26,073 nucleotides of DNA from a virus. This document shows, in pieces, positions 12,993 through 22,200 of the stretch; the first letter of the stretch is position 1; each line of letters begins with the position of its first letter. The stretch is taken from positions 1 to 26,073 of IMG/VR virus record IMGVR_UViG_3300044949_002075; one strand, given 5' to 3'. The notes under the pieces were generated by a model that had not been told where the DNA came from, made no database searches, and saw only the letters and a program-made list of their open reading frames with translations. Both the position numbers and the translations under genes were made by a program.

Positions 12993-15353
12993 TTATCCTT
13001 TGTAGGTTTTCCAAAGTTTGGTCAGTTCGTCGACACTTTCTTCGACCTTGACAGATTCTTCTGAAACTGGTTCTTTTGAACCTGCTGTCATTTTTGCCAA
13101 GTCATTCATGGCCTTGCGAGCCTGCATGCGATCCATTGTGACTGCATATTTTTTACCGCCAAAGTCAAAAGCATCTTTGCCATAGTCTGCGGCCTGTGCG
13201 TGTGCTTTGATAAACTCTGCTGTGGCTTCGGGACCGCCTAGCTTGGCACTGGCTTTGCGCCATGCATTGACCAAGGTATCATGGGTGAAGTTGGCTGCAC
13301 TGCGACCTGCACTGCCGCCAAGAGTAGTTCCTGTCATAGCAACCGGTAAACCAGTTCCGAGTCCGCCACCAATGGCACCGCCAGGTCCCAATGCAACGCC
13401 GCCGATTATTGCACCAGGTATAGCCCCCAGGGCGAAACCAATACCAGCACCTAAAACTTCGCCTGCCGCTTTACCTACACGTTGCATGCTTTGTGGTGCA
13501 GCTTCGTCCATAACGCCTTGACGTTGTGTCTGAAGGTTTGGTGGAGCACCGTCTGATTGACCAGTTGATTTGGGACCGTTGAGTCCGCCCGCATAACGAC
13601 GCATTAAAGGATCATCGTCGCCGATTGTTTCTTGATCGGTAGGCCAATCAGGTTGATTTTCATCTAGTTCTTGGTAACCACAATCAGCTGATCCACAGGT
13701 AGGGCATGTTTCTTCATGGCTATGTGCAGACATACCAGCCAAATTCAACAACTGTGCCAGTTGTTCTGCGGCTTCGCCTTGAGCACTGATAGTGATGTTT
13801 TTACGAGGTGTGCCAGTTTCGTCCATGCTCATGTTCACAGACACATTCATTGACTCGGCAATCATGCTTTCTACTTCGCGATTCATGGAATCATAGATGC
13901 CTTTGCCGAATGTCATTCCACCTTTGCCTTTGCTTTTTGGAGCAGCAGCAGAAGGAGCCACGCTACCTGCCACAGTGGTTTCTTCGACTTCTTCGGCTTT
14001 TTTCTTTGCCATTTTGGTAGCAGTGGCATACATCACTTCTTCGCCGCGCTCGCCGTAACGCTGTTCAAAGTCGCCTTTGTTTTTCTTCATGGACTTTACA
14101 ACTTCTTCGCGCTTTTTCATTTCGGGCTTGGTAAGTTTGCGCTCTTCTACTGAATAACCTGCTTCTTCAAGAGCAGCAATGGCTTCTTCAATATCTTCTT
14201 TGCTCATCTTTCGACCGCCTTTGTGCTTGTAGGCTTTGGCAGTTACACGCTCGGGTGCTCGGTCGGTTTTCTTGGGACGGCCACGGCCTCGCTTTTCGCC
14301 TGCGGGCTTCTCATCATCATCTGAATCTGTTTCGCCAGTCTTGGCATCATATCTGCGAGTGTGCTTGATTCCGGTGGCTGTTTTTTCAATTTCACCCTTG
14401 TGGCCTTGAGTTTTTTCTCCAGATCGCATGCCTTCACGTCTACGCTCGTCGGCAGCTTTGAGCATGTCGTCCCAACCTTCGGCCAGTTCGCCTTCGGCTA
14501 CACGACCATAATTTTGAGGAACCAAGCCTTTTTTCTGCAATGCAGCAATGTTTGCTCTGTCTCGGTCCATGCCATAATCACTGTTCTTTGCTAGAGTGCT
14601 ACCTGTTCTTTTCAAACGTGTTGCTTGTAGTTGATCTCTGTGTGCGGCTGCGGCATCTTGTGCGGCTTGCATGCCTGCGGCATCACCTTTACGTTGAGCC
14701 TTGTCAAATTTACTCCATTGTCTACCAGTTTGATAGTCATGATATTTTTCTTTGGCCCAATCTACAATGCCTTCTTCAACATCATGTTTGTGTTTTTTCT
14801 TGTCAGCAGCGGCTTGCCTCATCGTCTCTTTTTTGTTACCGTCGTTGTCAAGATCGATATAGTCTGGCTTGGCTGCTTCGCGCACTGGTTCCATGTCACC
14901 GTCGCCGTCCAAATCAGCTTGTTTTTTGCCAGCAGCACGAGCTTTCATTAGGTTACCAGTAAACTTGTTGCCTTCTTCTACATCATCTTCAGACATGGGT
15001 TGTTGTCCTGGCTGAACTTTTCCAGTTTGTGGAACTCCAGCTCTGCGCTGTAGATCCTTGATCATGTCTTGATTGTTGCCTTGACCCAATGCTTGCAAAG
15101 CTTGTTGAGCTGCTGTTTTGTCGTCGGTCATGGTTTCTTCTAGCTTGCCTTGTGCCTTAAGTTTGTTACGCACTGCGCCAGCCACACGCTCGCCTGCGGC
15201 CATGCTGCCATAACGCTCGGCTGCATCTTTGGCAATCTTTTCAAAGTTTTTACCTGGCTTGCCTTCGTCACGTTCATTGAGTTGTTTGTGTGTTGTTTCC
15301 GGCTTCTCGCGAATATCATCCAGTTTTTTGGTCAGGTCGTAAAAAAATGTCAT
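12993..15353 (-). CDS. Large mosaic protein, probable internal head or scaffold-associated protein
   Basis: The 786-residue protein is a mosaic of short modules in a highly charged K/E/A-rich chain. There are two calcium-loop-like acidic motifs (DLDGDGD at 148-154, DLDNDG at 167-172) and an AT-hook KRGRGRPKK at 354-362. A basic helical block at 405-450 (KLTKPEMKKREEVVKSMKKN, MYATATKMAKK) follows, then a beta segment (NITISAQGEAAEQLAQLL) and a possible zinc knuckle (CPTCGSADC, 550-558). A glycine-zipper hydrophobic region at about 626-685 (GAGIGFALGAIPGAIIGG) precedes the C-terminal helices. Several I/L-x-E sites (e.g. IAE near 500) suit prohead-protease cleavage. It could be packaged with and condense DNA, or act at the membrane on injection. 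The single function is not recognised. Confidence 0.8.
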   Translation of the reverse strand: MTFFYDLTKKLDDIREKPETTHKQLNERDEGKPGKNFEKIAKDAAERYGSMAAGERVAGAVRNKLKAQGKLEETMTDDKTAAQQALQALGQGNNQDMIKDLQRRAGVPQTGKVQPGQQPMSEDDVEEGNKFTGNLMKARAAGKKQADLDGDGDMEPVREAAKPDYIDLDNDGNKKETMRQAAADKKKHKHDVEEGIVDWAKEKYHDYQTGRQWSKFDKAQRKGDAAGMQAAQDAAAAHRDQLQATRLKRTGSTLAKNSDYGMDRDRANIAALQKKGLVPQNYGRVAEGELAEGWDDMLKAADERRREGMRSGEKTQGHKGEIEKTATGIKHTRRYDAKTGETDSDDDEKPAGEKRGRGRPKKTDRAPERVTAKAYKHKGGRKMSKEDIEEAIAALEEAGYSVEERKLTKPEMKKREEVVKSMKKNKGDFEQRYGERGEEVMYATATKMAKKKAEEVEETTVAGSVAPSAAAPKSKGKGGMTFGKGIYDSMNREVESMIAESMNVSVNMSMDETGTPRKNITISAQGEAAEQLAQLLNLAGMSAHSHEETCPTCGSADCGYQELDENQPDWPTDQETIGDDDPLMRRYAGGLNGPKSTGQSDGAPPNLQTQRQGVMDEAAPQSMQRVGKAAGEVLGAGIGFALGAIPGAIIGGVALGPGGAIGGGLGTGLPVAMTGTTLGGSAGRSAANFTHDTLVNAWRKASAKLGGPEATAEFIKAHAQAADYGKDAFDFGGKKYAVTMDRMQARKAMNDLAKMTAGSKEPVSEESVKVEESVDELTKLWKTYKG

Positions 15354-15358
15354 TTTAA

Positions 15359-15967
15359 TTATCCTCTTGGGTTACGGCCAGTAGCTGGCTTGGGCGGACG
15401 CTTGACTGTGCTCATTGGGCTCTTGTCGCCCTGTGGCAAATCATTTGTTGTTTCTGCTGGTTTGGTTTTTTCGCCAGCAATGGTAAAGTTTGAACGATAG
15501 GCGTTCTTGAGAACTGCATGATCGTATGGACCAGTGGCATAATCTTTGCTCAATGCTTTTTGCTTGGCATCAGGAGCAGGATAATCAGTGTCGTCTATGA
15601 GATCTTTGTTTTGATCTTCGATGTCGGTGCGTTCTTCTTGATTGTTTTCGCTGTAGTTGGGAGTCTGCATCAACACACGATTGGGATCCATGCCCAGCAA
15701 TTGTGCAATCTGTCTGATTTGTGCATCTATGGCAGGATAGCGAAACTCTACGTCCACAGTGGAAATACGTTCATTGCTGAATGCTGGAAAGTCGGGGGTG
15801 CGTGCCTGTATCGGAGTGCTTTTGACATCGCCGACCTTGACTGGATCAAATTGATCAAGTTTGGTCTTGAATGCTTTTAAAAATTCGCTGGGCACATCAC
15901 CGGCAAATTTGATGCGATAAGAGTAGGTTCTTTCGCTTTCAATCAAATAATCTCTGAAGTGTTTCAT
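15359..15967 (-). CDS. Probable head protein with CTS-like N-terminus
   Basis: The 202-residue protein begins MKHFRDYLIESERTYSYRIK, where the first ten residues are very like the T4 internal-protein targeting peptide (M-K-x-[YF]-x-[ED]-[FY]-[IL]-x-E). Residues 14-95 look like a compact alpha/beta domain (YRIKFAGDVPSEFLKAF, VDVEFRYPAIDAQIRQIAQL). The remainder is polar and proline-rich with a basic end (KRPPKPATGRNPRG), probably disordered. A late promoter box (15985-15992) lies upstream, giving a 12-base leader with AGGA as Shine-Dalgarno. Its 3' codons (AGAGGATAA) supply the ribosome-binding site for the 786-residue gene. Confidence 0.75.
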   Translation of the reverse strand: MKHFRDYLIESERTYSYRIKFAGDVPSEFLKAFKTKLDQFDPVKVGDVKSTPIQARTPDFPAFSNERISTVDVEFRYPAIDAQIRQIAQLLGMDPNRVLMQTPNYSENNQEERTDIEDQNKDLIDDTDYPAPDAKQKALSKDYATGPYDHAVLKNAYRSNFTIAGEKTKPAETTNDLPQGDKSPMSTVKRPPKPATGRNPRG

Positions 15968-15984
15968 GTCAGTTTCCTATACGA

Positions 15985-15992
15985 TATTTATG
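15985..15992 (-). promoter_or_regulatory. Late promoter box after the small terminase gene
   Basis: CATAAATA on the minus strand contains the TAA stop of the small-terminase candidate (15990-15988). Predicted transcription begins near 15979, twelve bases before the ATG at 15967, with AGGA between them. It would drive the head-protein block 15967-8432. Confidence 0.6.
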
Positions 15993-16473
15993 AGGATTTA
16001 TTGTTTTGAGTTCTAGTGGCCAGCAGGCGTTCCAGCAAATCGTTGCGATTCAGCACTTGCCCTTGTGCTGTTTCAGCTGGACTGCCATCGTCACCTTTGT
16101 CTTGATCAAGTTTTAGTTTCTTCATTTGAAGTTCAATCATCTTGATCTTTTTGTTCATTTTGGCTGTTTTTGCTGTGAGTGCATGTCCCAGCATGGTGCC
16201 TGCCACTGCAAATATCTCGCTGGCAAAACGACTGTCCACATTCATGCCAAGATCCATGAGTTCATCAAATGTTTTGGTTGCCTTGCTGGCCAGTTCGTCC
16301 ATTTCATTGTCTGACGCATCCAGGTCACGCACTGCAGGCAGTGCAGCGTCAATTTTGTCAATGGTTTCGTCAATGGCCACCAGTGCACTGCGAGTTTCGT
16401 TGATGGCGGGCTCTGAATCTGATTCGGGTTCAGTAACAGGTAAATCGAAAAGCTGCTCTAATTTTCTGGTCAT
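15988..16473 (-). CDS. 16: Probable small terminase subunit (gp16-like)
   Basis: The 161-residue protein matches T4 gp16 (164 residues) in size and plan: an acidic N-terminus, a central long helical region (residues ~60-130, e.g. DSRFASEIFAVAGTMLGHAL and AKMNKKIKMIELQMKKLKL) that would form the ring coiled-coil, and a C-terminal segment VLNRNDLLERLL after a disordered linker. It should recognise viral DNA and stimulate the gp17 ATPase. In T4 gp16 directly precedes gp17, but here they are about 7.5 kb apart. The ATG at 16473 has no Shine-Dalgarno and is four bases after a late promoter box. The assignment is from architecture, not alignment. Confidence 0.62.
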   Translation of the reverse strand: MTRKLEQLFDLPVTEPESDSEPAINETRSALVAIDETIDKIDAALPAVRDLDASDNEMDELASKATKTFDELMDLGMNVDSRFASEIFAVAGTMLGHALTAKTAKMNKKIKMIELQMKKLKLDQDKGDDGSPAETAQGQVLNRNDLLERLLATRTQNNKSS

Positions 16474-16477
16474 GCCA

Positions 16478-16485
16478 TATTTATG
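16478..16485 (-). promoter_or_regulatory. Late promoter box at the small terminase start
   Basis: CATAAATA on the minus strand ends four bases before the ATG at 16473. With T4-like spacing, transcription starts at about 16472, within the start codon, so any transcript from it would be leaderless or would lack the first base. It lies just past the stop of the gp4 gene (16491-16489). Confidence 0.5.
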
Positions 16486-16488
16486 GAT

Positions 16489-16920
16489 CTAAGCACGACC
16501 GTTAGTAAACATGTCGTTTTCGGTTATTACCCTGAATGTCAGTCCTTGACGTTGGCACCAAATGTTGGCGGCCGACCATTTGGCGTGATTCACTGCAACC
16601 ACAGCTCGTTCTTGTGGCTTTTGCTTTTCTGTGATCATGCTTTGTCCAGCAGGTTTGATTTCAATCACTTCGGCCTTAACCGAATTATTTTTGTCTCGAT
16701 ACACAACCAAAAAGTCAGGCACATAAATGGTTTGTTTGCCTGTGAGTGGGTGTCTATACGGAACATTTATGCTTTCGCTGGCCCATTGCAGCACATGTTC
16801 GTTGGTATCGCAGAACCGCATGAATGCTTGTTCCCAGCCAGATCTGTATCTGGGTTGTCCTTTGCCAACATACTTTTGAGGATTTTGAATTGTGTAAGAA
16901 CCCTGAGCCCACTTGGCCAT
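16489..16920 (-). CDS. 4: Head completion nuclease-like protein (gp4-like)
   Basis: The 143-residue protein matches T4 gp4 (150 residues). It has YRSGWEQAFMRFCD near the N-terminus, a middle strand VPYRHPLTGKQTIYVPDFLV, the nuclease-like E-V-I-E-I-K-P, and the ending WSAANIWCQRQGLTFRVITE. The D in PDFLVVY plus E-x-K in EIKP are the usual PD-(D/E)xK residues of the TnsA-like fold. In T4 gp4 acts in head completion before tail joining and affects the packaged DNA end. The ATG at 16920 was chosen over a GTG at 16923; it overlaps the preceding stop as TGATG. Confidence 0.82.
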   Translation of the reverse strand: MAKWAQGSYTIQNPQKYVGKGQPRYRSGWEQAFMRFCDTNEHVLQWASESINVPYRHPLTGKQTIYVPDFLVVYRDKNNSVKAEVIEIKPAGQSMITEKQKPQERAVVAVNHAKWSAANIWCQRQGLTFRVITENDMFTNGRA

Positions 16921-17279
16921 CACTGTCTCACGTTTCTAGCAGTCCAAAAATTAGGAGCAGCAGGTTGCAAAACACCCAACAGCGTGGCTCTGCTTCTCAC
17001 ACTGTTGAGATAATAACACAAGCTAATAGTAAGTTGTGGACCACTGGTGCCTTGTAGCTGCTGCACAATAGTCAATGCACTGTCGCCGCTTTCTTGTGCC
17101 ACTCTAAAAATAGACACTGTAAAGGCGTCGGCTTGTTCAACAGTGTCAAACACACTTTTGAAATAACTGTTCACAAGATCATATTCAGCAGCAGGAACAT
17201 CTTCAGAATAGTTATAGAATTCGTCGTAGATTCTTACTGTTTGATCAATTTTGTCATTGATTGTGTTGATAGTAGACAC
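16920..17279 (-). CDS. Small protein of unknown function in the tail/neck block
   Basis: The 119-residue protein is helical (INDKIDQTVRIYDEFYNY, AEYDLVNSYFKSVFDT, ADAFTVSIFRVAQES) with no catalytic motif. It starts at GTG 17279 behind GAGGTAAATT and stops at TGA 16922-16920, overlapping the gp4 start. Its place between a tube-like protein and gp4 suggests a baseplate, neck or assembly chaperone role, but I do not recognise it. Confidence 0.72.
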   Translation of the reverse strand: MSTINTINDKIDQTVRIYDEFYNYSEDVPAAEYDLVNSYFKSVFDTVEQADAFTVSIFRVAQESGDSALTIVQQLQGTSGPQLTISLCYYLNSVRSRATLLGVLQPAAPNFWTARNVRQ

Positions 17280-17282
17280 AAT

Positions 17283-18536
17283 TTACCTCACAGTGCCACG
17301 AGCTGCAATTTGATTGGCCAAATCTCTTGGTGTGGTGGCAGGTGCAGGACCAGGCACAGTGGATTGAGACGGTGTTGGGAAGAAAATTCCGTCCAATATT
17401 CCTCGCTGGCCTGTGCCAGGAATTCCACGAGTTCCCGGTGTTCCAATCACAGCACGCTGAACAGCAGGTAACGCACCCCTGGCAATGGCCGAGGCACTTT
17501 GTCTAACTTCTCGATTGGCAATGCTGGCAAGATTTTTGTCTTTGTAGGTGTTGTAAGCAGCCAGTGCTTTTTGTGCTGCACCAACATATCCAGCCACGCC
17601 GCCTGATGCCAAGTCTTCAGCAATACCAATTCCAGTGTCAACAAGTCCGCCTTGTCCCAACACAGTTGCATTGGTTCCCGGTCTTGTGATTCCACTGCGA
17701 ATGGTATCGTAGTAGCTGGGATCAGCAAATCCCACTGCGTTGGTATCTGGTCTCACATCTCCAATGGCACCAGTTCCATACTTTACAGTTTCGTAACGTA
17801 TGGTCATTCTGTTAGCCATGGTGCCATTGCTTTGAGCATAGTCATAGGTGTCATGTTGCCATTCAGTGATCAATGGATTGATCAAAATGTAACTGGCCCA
17901 CTTGTGCTGATTGAATCCATAGATTCTGATATCTCTAAAAAACGGTGGCTTGCCTGTTCTACTGATAGAAAATGTGTCGCCGCCATCGTTGTAACTTTCT
18001 CCAATATAGCCCCAGTCGTTGACAGTTCTATCGTTGTTGTATATGTCTCTGTCGTTGTAGCTGAAAGCATTGGGACTGCCAATCAAAGGACCCAAACTAC
18101 CATTGGTATTGGTTAGATTATCATACTTCTGACTGGGATCTTTGTAGTAGTATGAATAATAACTATACCAAAAGTCTCGAATCAAGTCGCCGCCGTCGTC
18201 ATGAAATTCAAATTGAACTGGTTGATAATCAATTTTTGTTTGAACCAATCTCTTGCGATTGTATTGATTCATGGTTTCCACTGAAATATTATAGTTGGGC
18301 AGCTGAACATTTTTTACCATGAGGCCAATGGTAGCAATTTCTTCGTTGTCACCAAATGCAGATCTCAGTGCAGGCACAAAAGCAGTGTTGATGGTAAAAT
18401 ACACATGGAAGAGATATTTGTGCCGAGGCGCAAACTGGTATCCATTAGACAAAAAGGTTTTAGCGGCGTGTGTGTAATCTTTTACACCTTCGATGCCGGT
18501 AAAACCTTTTAAAATATAATCTTGTCCAAATGCCAT
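17283..18536 (-). CDS. Second tail-tube-like protein (gp19/gp54-like)
   Basis: The 417-residue protein has a tube-protein core in residues ~35-260. It contains HKYLFHVYFTINTAF, an inner strand region LPNYNISVETMNQYNRKR, the turn QTKIDYQPVQFEFHDDGGD and a late strand NRMTIRYETVKYG. These parallel the gp19 layout: KLKYRFRVTF, then strands, then AMTIRYDNA. A glycine- and proline-rich C-terminal extension (~300-417) is added (GTPGTRGIPGTGQRG). In T4 the paralogous tube-fold protein gp54 initiates the tube on the baseplate; this could be its equivalent or a tail terminator. It lies immediately after gp19, consistent with a tail role. Confidence 0.65.
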   Translation of the reverse strand: MAFGQDYILKGFTGIEGVKDYTHAAKTFLSNGYQFAPRHKYLFHVYFTINTAFVPALRSAFGDNEEIATIGLMVKNVQLPNYNISVETMNQYNRKRLVQTKIDYQPVQFEFHDDGGDLIRDFWYSYYSYYYKDPSQKYDNLTNTNGSLGPLIGSPNAFSYNDRDIYNNDRTVNDWGYIGESYNDGGDTFSISRTGKPPFFRDIRIYGFNQHKWASYILINPLITEWQHDTYDYAQSNGTMANRMTIRYETVKYGTGAIGDVRPDTNAVGFADPSYYDTIRSGITRPGTNATVLGQGGLVDTGIGIAEDLASGGVAGYVGAAQKALAAYNTYKDKNLASIANREVRQSASAIARGALPAVQRAVIGTPGTRGIPGTGQRGILDGIFFPTPSQSTVPGPAPATTPRDLANQIAARGTVR

Positions 18537-18548
18537 GGATAAGACCTA

Positions 18549-19205
18549 TTAGACCACCGTGGTTGGTCCAGTTGCTACTGATCCACGAGGTCTTGTGCCA
18601 ATATCAGCACCAACACCGTCAGCTTGTCCGCTGGCTGCATTGATCTGCATTGCATTGTCGTATCTAATGGTCATGGCCACTGTTACCGGTTCACTGGTTC
18701 CGTAGTTCATGTCACCGTAGTTGACTTCGCTCAAGTAGCAACCATACATTTCCCACTGCTCCAACACCACTGGCTCGACTGTTCCATTGCCACCGTCGAG
18801 AACCTGCAGAGTGGTTGTGAACTTGTAATCGATACCAGCCGCTGCTGATGCTTGTTCAGCAAAGTCCAATTGCTTCTGCAGTTGTTCGCCAACAAGTCTG
18901 GTAATCTGTCCACTGGCATCATCGCGAACGTTACAAGTAACATCACCCCAGCTGTGCTTGCCAGCCAGTTTGATAGTGGAGTTGTAGATTGGAATGTCAA
19001 TGGGCTCAAACGTCAATGTGGGACGAGTAAAGTCCATGACCTGTTTGGTTAGTTCTGTGGTAGGCGAAGCACTGTTTGTAACGCCAAATCCTTCAAATGT
19101 TACTCTGAATCTATACTTCAGTTTTGGCATCAACAAGCCCTGAGTTGTTTGACTCTGGTCGCTTGCCAAAGGCACTGTCATTTTTGTTAATGATGCTACT
19201 GCCAT
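18549..19205 (-). CDS. 19: Tail tube protein (gp19-like)
   Basis: The 218-residue protein has the tail-tube fold pattern: MPKLKYRFRVTFEGFG, KQVMDFTRPTLTFEPIDI, SWGDVTCNVRDD, and the final strand VTVAMTIRYDNA. T4 gp19 is 163 residues; here the extra length is a Gly/Thr-rich C-terminal tail (~195-218) and a longer N-terminus. Rings of this protein form the inner tube through which DNA passes on ejection. It has its own perfect late promoter (TATAAATA, 19227-19234) and AGGAG Shine-Dalgarno, and a terminator separates it from gp18, so it can be made in excess. Confidence 0.88.
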   Translation of the reverse strand: MAVASLTKMTVPLASDQSQTTQGLLMPKLKYRFRVTFEGFGVTNSASPTTELTKQVMDFTRPTLTFEPIDIPIYNSTIKLAGKHSWGDVTCNVRDDASGQITRLVGEQLQKQLDFAEQASAAAGIDYKFTTTLQVLDGGNGTVEPVVLEQWEMYGCYLSEVNYGDMNYGTSEPVTVAMTIRYDNAMQINAASGQADGVGADIGTRPRGSVATGPTTVV

Positions 19206-19226
19206 GTTATATCTCCTGTATGTGTT

Positions 19227-19234
19227 TATTTATA
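19227..19234 (-). promoter_or_regulatory. Consensus late promoter for the tail tube gene
   Basis: TATAAATA on the minus strand equals the T4 late consensus. The predicted start is near 19221, leaving a 15-base leader with AGGAG before the ATG at 19205. It follows the terminator at 19249-19280, so tail tube transcription is independent of gp18. Confidence 0.75.
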
Positions 19235-19248
19235 CTGTTTTGGTCGAG

Positions 19249-19280
19249 AAAAAAATAGGGTCTGCGAGGACCCTATTTTT
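19249..19280 (-). terminator. Rho-independent terminator after gp18
   Basis: AAAAATAGGGTC (19251-19262) pairs perfectly with GACCCTATTTTT (19269-19280), with a six-base loop. On the minus strand the stem ends in a run of seven T. It lies about 20 bases past the gp18 stop and before the gp19 promoter. The arrangement is a textbook intrinsic terminator. Confidence 0.85.
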
Positions 19281-19299
19281 CAAACTGTTTACCAATACT

Positions 19300-22200
19300 T
19301 TATGCACTGGTAGCCACGGTGCTGATGCCACTGGCAATTTCACCGGTGTTCTTCAAGCGCAGAGGAATGTAGATGAATTCAACTGCTTTCACTGGCTCGA
19401 TTGCAATATCAACCCACAACTCATTGCGATCGATACGTGCAGGTGTGTTGTTGGTCAAGTCGCAGATCACAAGATAATCGTAGATTCCACGCTTGTTGAG
19501 CAGGTCGATCATCAGTGAGTTAATGGCACTGCTGATTTGATTTCGAGTGATCTGGTCGTTGGGTTCAAACAAGAACGACTTGCCAATGTCTTGCAATCTG
19601 TTGCGGATGTAAGCAACCAAACGAGCTACGTTGATTCGATCCAGCACAGATGCAATAGAGGTCACTGTCTTGTTGCCAAAGTTTGTGATACCCACACCAG
19701 GAACAAATGTAATTGGGTTAATATCAAGTTCATATAGAACATCTCTCAATCCTTGGTTGACTCCCAGTGTTATAAATTCACCTGTGGTAGCATTCACATA
19801 ACCAATGCGCAGAGCATTGTCAACCACACCGCGACGTGTTCCAGCTGGTGCCAACCACGGATATGCCACTTCATCTGAACGCAACACTGTTCTCAACATC
19901 ATGTGGCTGGGCGGTTGAACAACCAAACTACCGCTGAGATCTGTGGTTTGGCAGCTGGGATAGAACACACCAAGATAAGGATCAGCTGTTACTAATCCAT
20001 CGCCTGTGCTAAAGCCGACTCCAGAATTGTTAGTGGCCCAGGCCTGTACCGCTGTGGCATCGGGGGCCAATCTCAGCGGAGTATCTCCAATAACAAAAGC
20101 AGTGTTGTTACGATCGTTGTTGAGTTCCACCATGTTGGGGATCAACTCAGGATACTGAGGGCAAGTAATAAGATTGAACTGACGTTGCTCTTCTCGGATT
20201 TGAGTAGACGCATCAATTCCTGCCTTGAGTGCCTGAACAATCAACGCTCGCTGTGCCTGCCGTCCCATGTATGGGCTACCGTTGTTTTTGTTTCCGCTGG
20301 CATTTACCCAGGCATTGGTAACAGTGGGCAGTGTGTCATCAGGGAAGCTTTGAGCGTTGAAGTAATCAACTTGAAAGCTCTTGACGTTGAAGCCGCTGCG
20401 ACGTGTGTTGAACAACAACATGCCCTGTGGATACAGTGCTGGACTTGGAGCATCTAGGTCCAAATAATCGCTGACCAGCAAGCTTGTGATGCTGGGAATA
20501 GGATCAACAATGGGATCAGTCGTGCCGTTGGGAGCCCAACGTGCATCAGCAAATACAATCCCATCTTCTGTGGTTTGATCAGTGTTTACAAGCTGTACCC
20601 ATTGATCCGCACCATCTATGTTTTGCCAACGACTGATTACCGGGTAGTTTTCAAGGTCAGCAGTATCAATCCATAGATCTCCATAGACCAGCGGACTCTG
20701 AGCTGTGTCATTTTGTGTCACAGGTGCAGTAGCAGAGAAGATTGGCCCACTGGCATTGGTATCAGTTAGATTAAAACCACGAACATCATTGTCTACCATT
20801 TGATAGCCCATCCAGGCGCCGTTGTTTTGAATCAAAATATCTGCCTGGGTGTTAGAACTATAAAACCACAAACGACCATCAGCTGGATCTTGACTTGGAC
20901 CAGTTGAACTGGCTGTATATGTAAAGAACGGACTGCTAGTGAAATTTGACAGAATCAAACTGTTATTTGGTCCAGGATTAACACCCTGTATAGTTGTATT
21001 GAAACCAGCTGTGGTGAGTGGGATACCAGAGATATTGCCCATTACAATATCACCACCTGTGCTGTGTGTAAACACAATAGCACCGTCACTGTTTACTGAT
21101 GCACTGACATAAGGCACCGCAGCAGCTGATACAGCAGAAATAAAATCTGCTACAGTGGTTCCAGTTAAAGTAACAGTAACTGAATCAGTTAAATCAGACG
21201 TGCCTGGCTGTGTGGCTCTAATAAAGAAACTATTGCTGATTACAAAAGGACCGGGGCTGGTATCATCACCTGTGATCACTGTGGTTCCGGTGGCATAGTA
21301 TTCAAAAATTTCCAGGCCAGCAGTATCAGGTGTTGTGAAGCCTGGATTTAATCTTGCCCAGGTGGTGCCAATAGGAATATTTTTGCCGCCACCGCTGGGA
21401 TCCAATGCATACACTGCACTGTTGCCATCGGGGTAAATTGGCACAGCTTGTTGAATAAATGTTCCCAGCACACTGGAGTATTTCTTTAACACAAGATTAG
21501 CACCGAGATTCACGTTGTTGGTCTTTTGCCACACAGATCCTGTTGGTTCAGGTTGTGTATCGGTTGATCTCCAACGAGGCTGACTAAAGCTTGCACCAGC
21601 AAAGAAAGCAGGAGCATAGTATGTTTTGGCAGTGATTCCAACCGCAGTAAGAGGAGTTCCTGTGCCGTTTTCAATTATGACTGCGCCTTCTCCTGCTGTA
21701 GATCCGTCTGCAGTAGCAGTGGAATCAGCATAAATCACCAACTTACCACTAGCAACACCAGAATAAACGCCTGTAATAGCAGCGGTATTAATGTTGTCTG
21801 ACAGAATTTTTACGTTGGCAGTTGCGCCGTTGCCAACGTTAACAGTTTGTCCGTTGATAATAACTGTGTCACCGTTGTTAAGAGTTGGACTTGTAGCTGT
21901 GCCCTGAATGGTTGCCCAAGCTGTTTTCCATTCATCGCTGCCTACCAGCACCCATTCATTGTATAAATCAACAAGATCAGTTGATGATGAATAGTTTACA
22001 GTTGCGCTGTATGAACTGGTGCTGGGACCATTGCGTTTGTAATAAATTGGATTGAGAACAGTCACATCGGTATTCACTACAACAGCATAGTCGCCGATTG
22101 AACCAACGGTTTGCAGTGGAACAGTGCCGCCAAGATTAAGATCAGTGCTGCTAGTAATAACTATAGGCACTTGATTTGTAAATGCAGCAGTGGTCTGATT

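Noticed and set aside
13207-13521. Proline/alanine-rich plus-strand frame
   Set aside because: It is the antisense shadow of the glycine-zipper coding region of the 786-residue protein.
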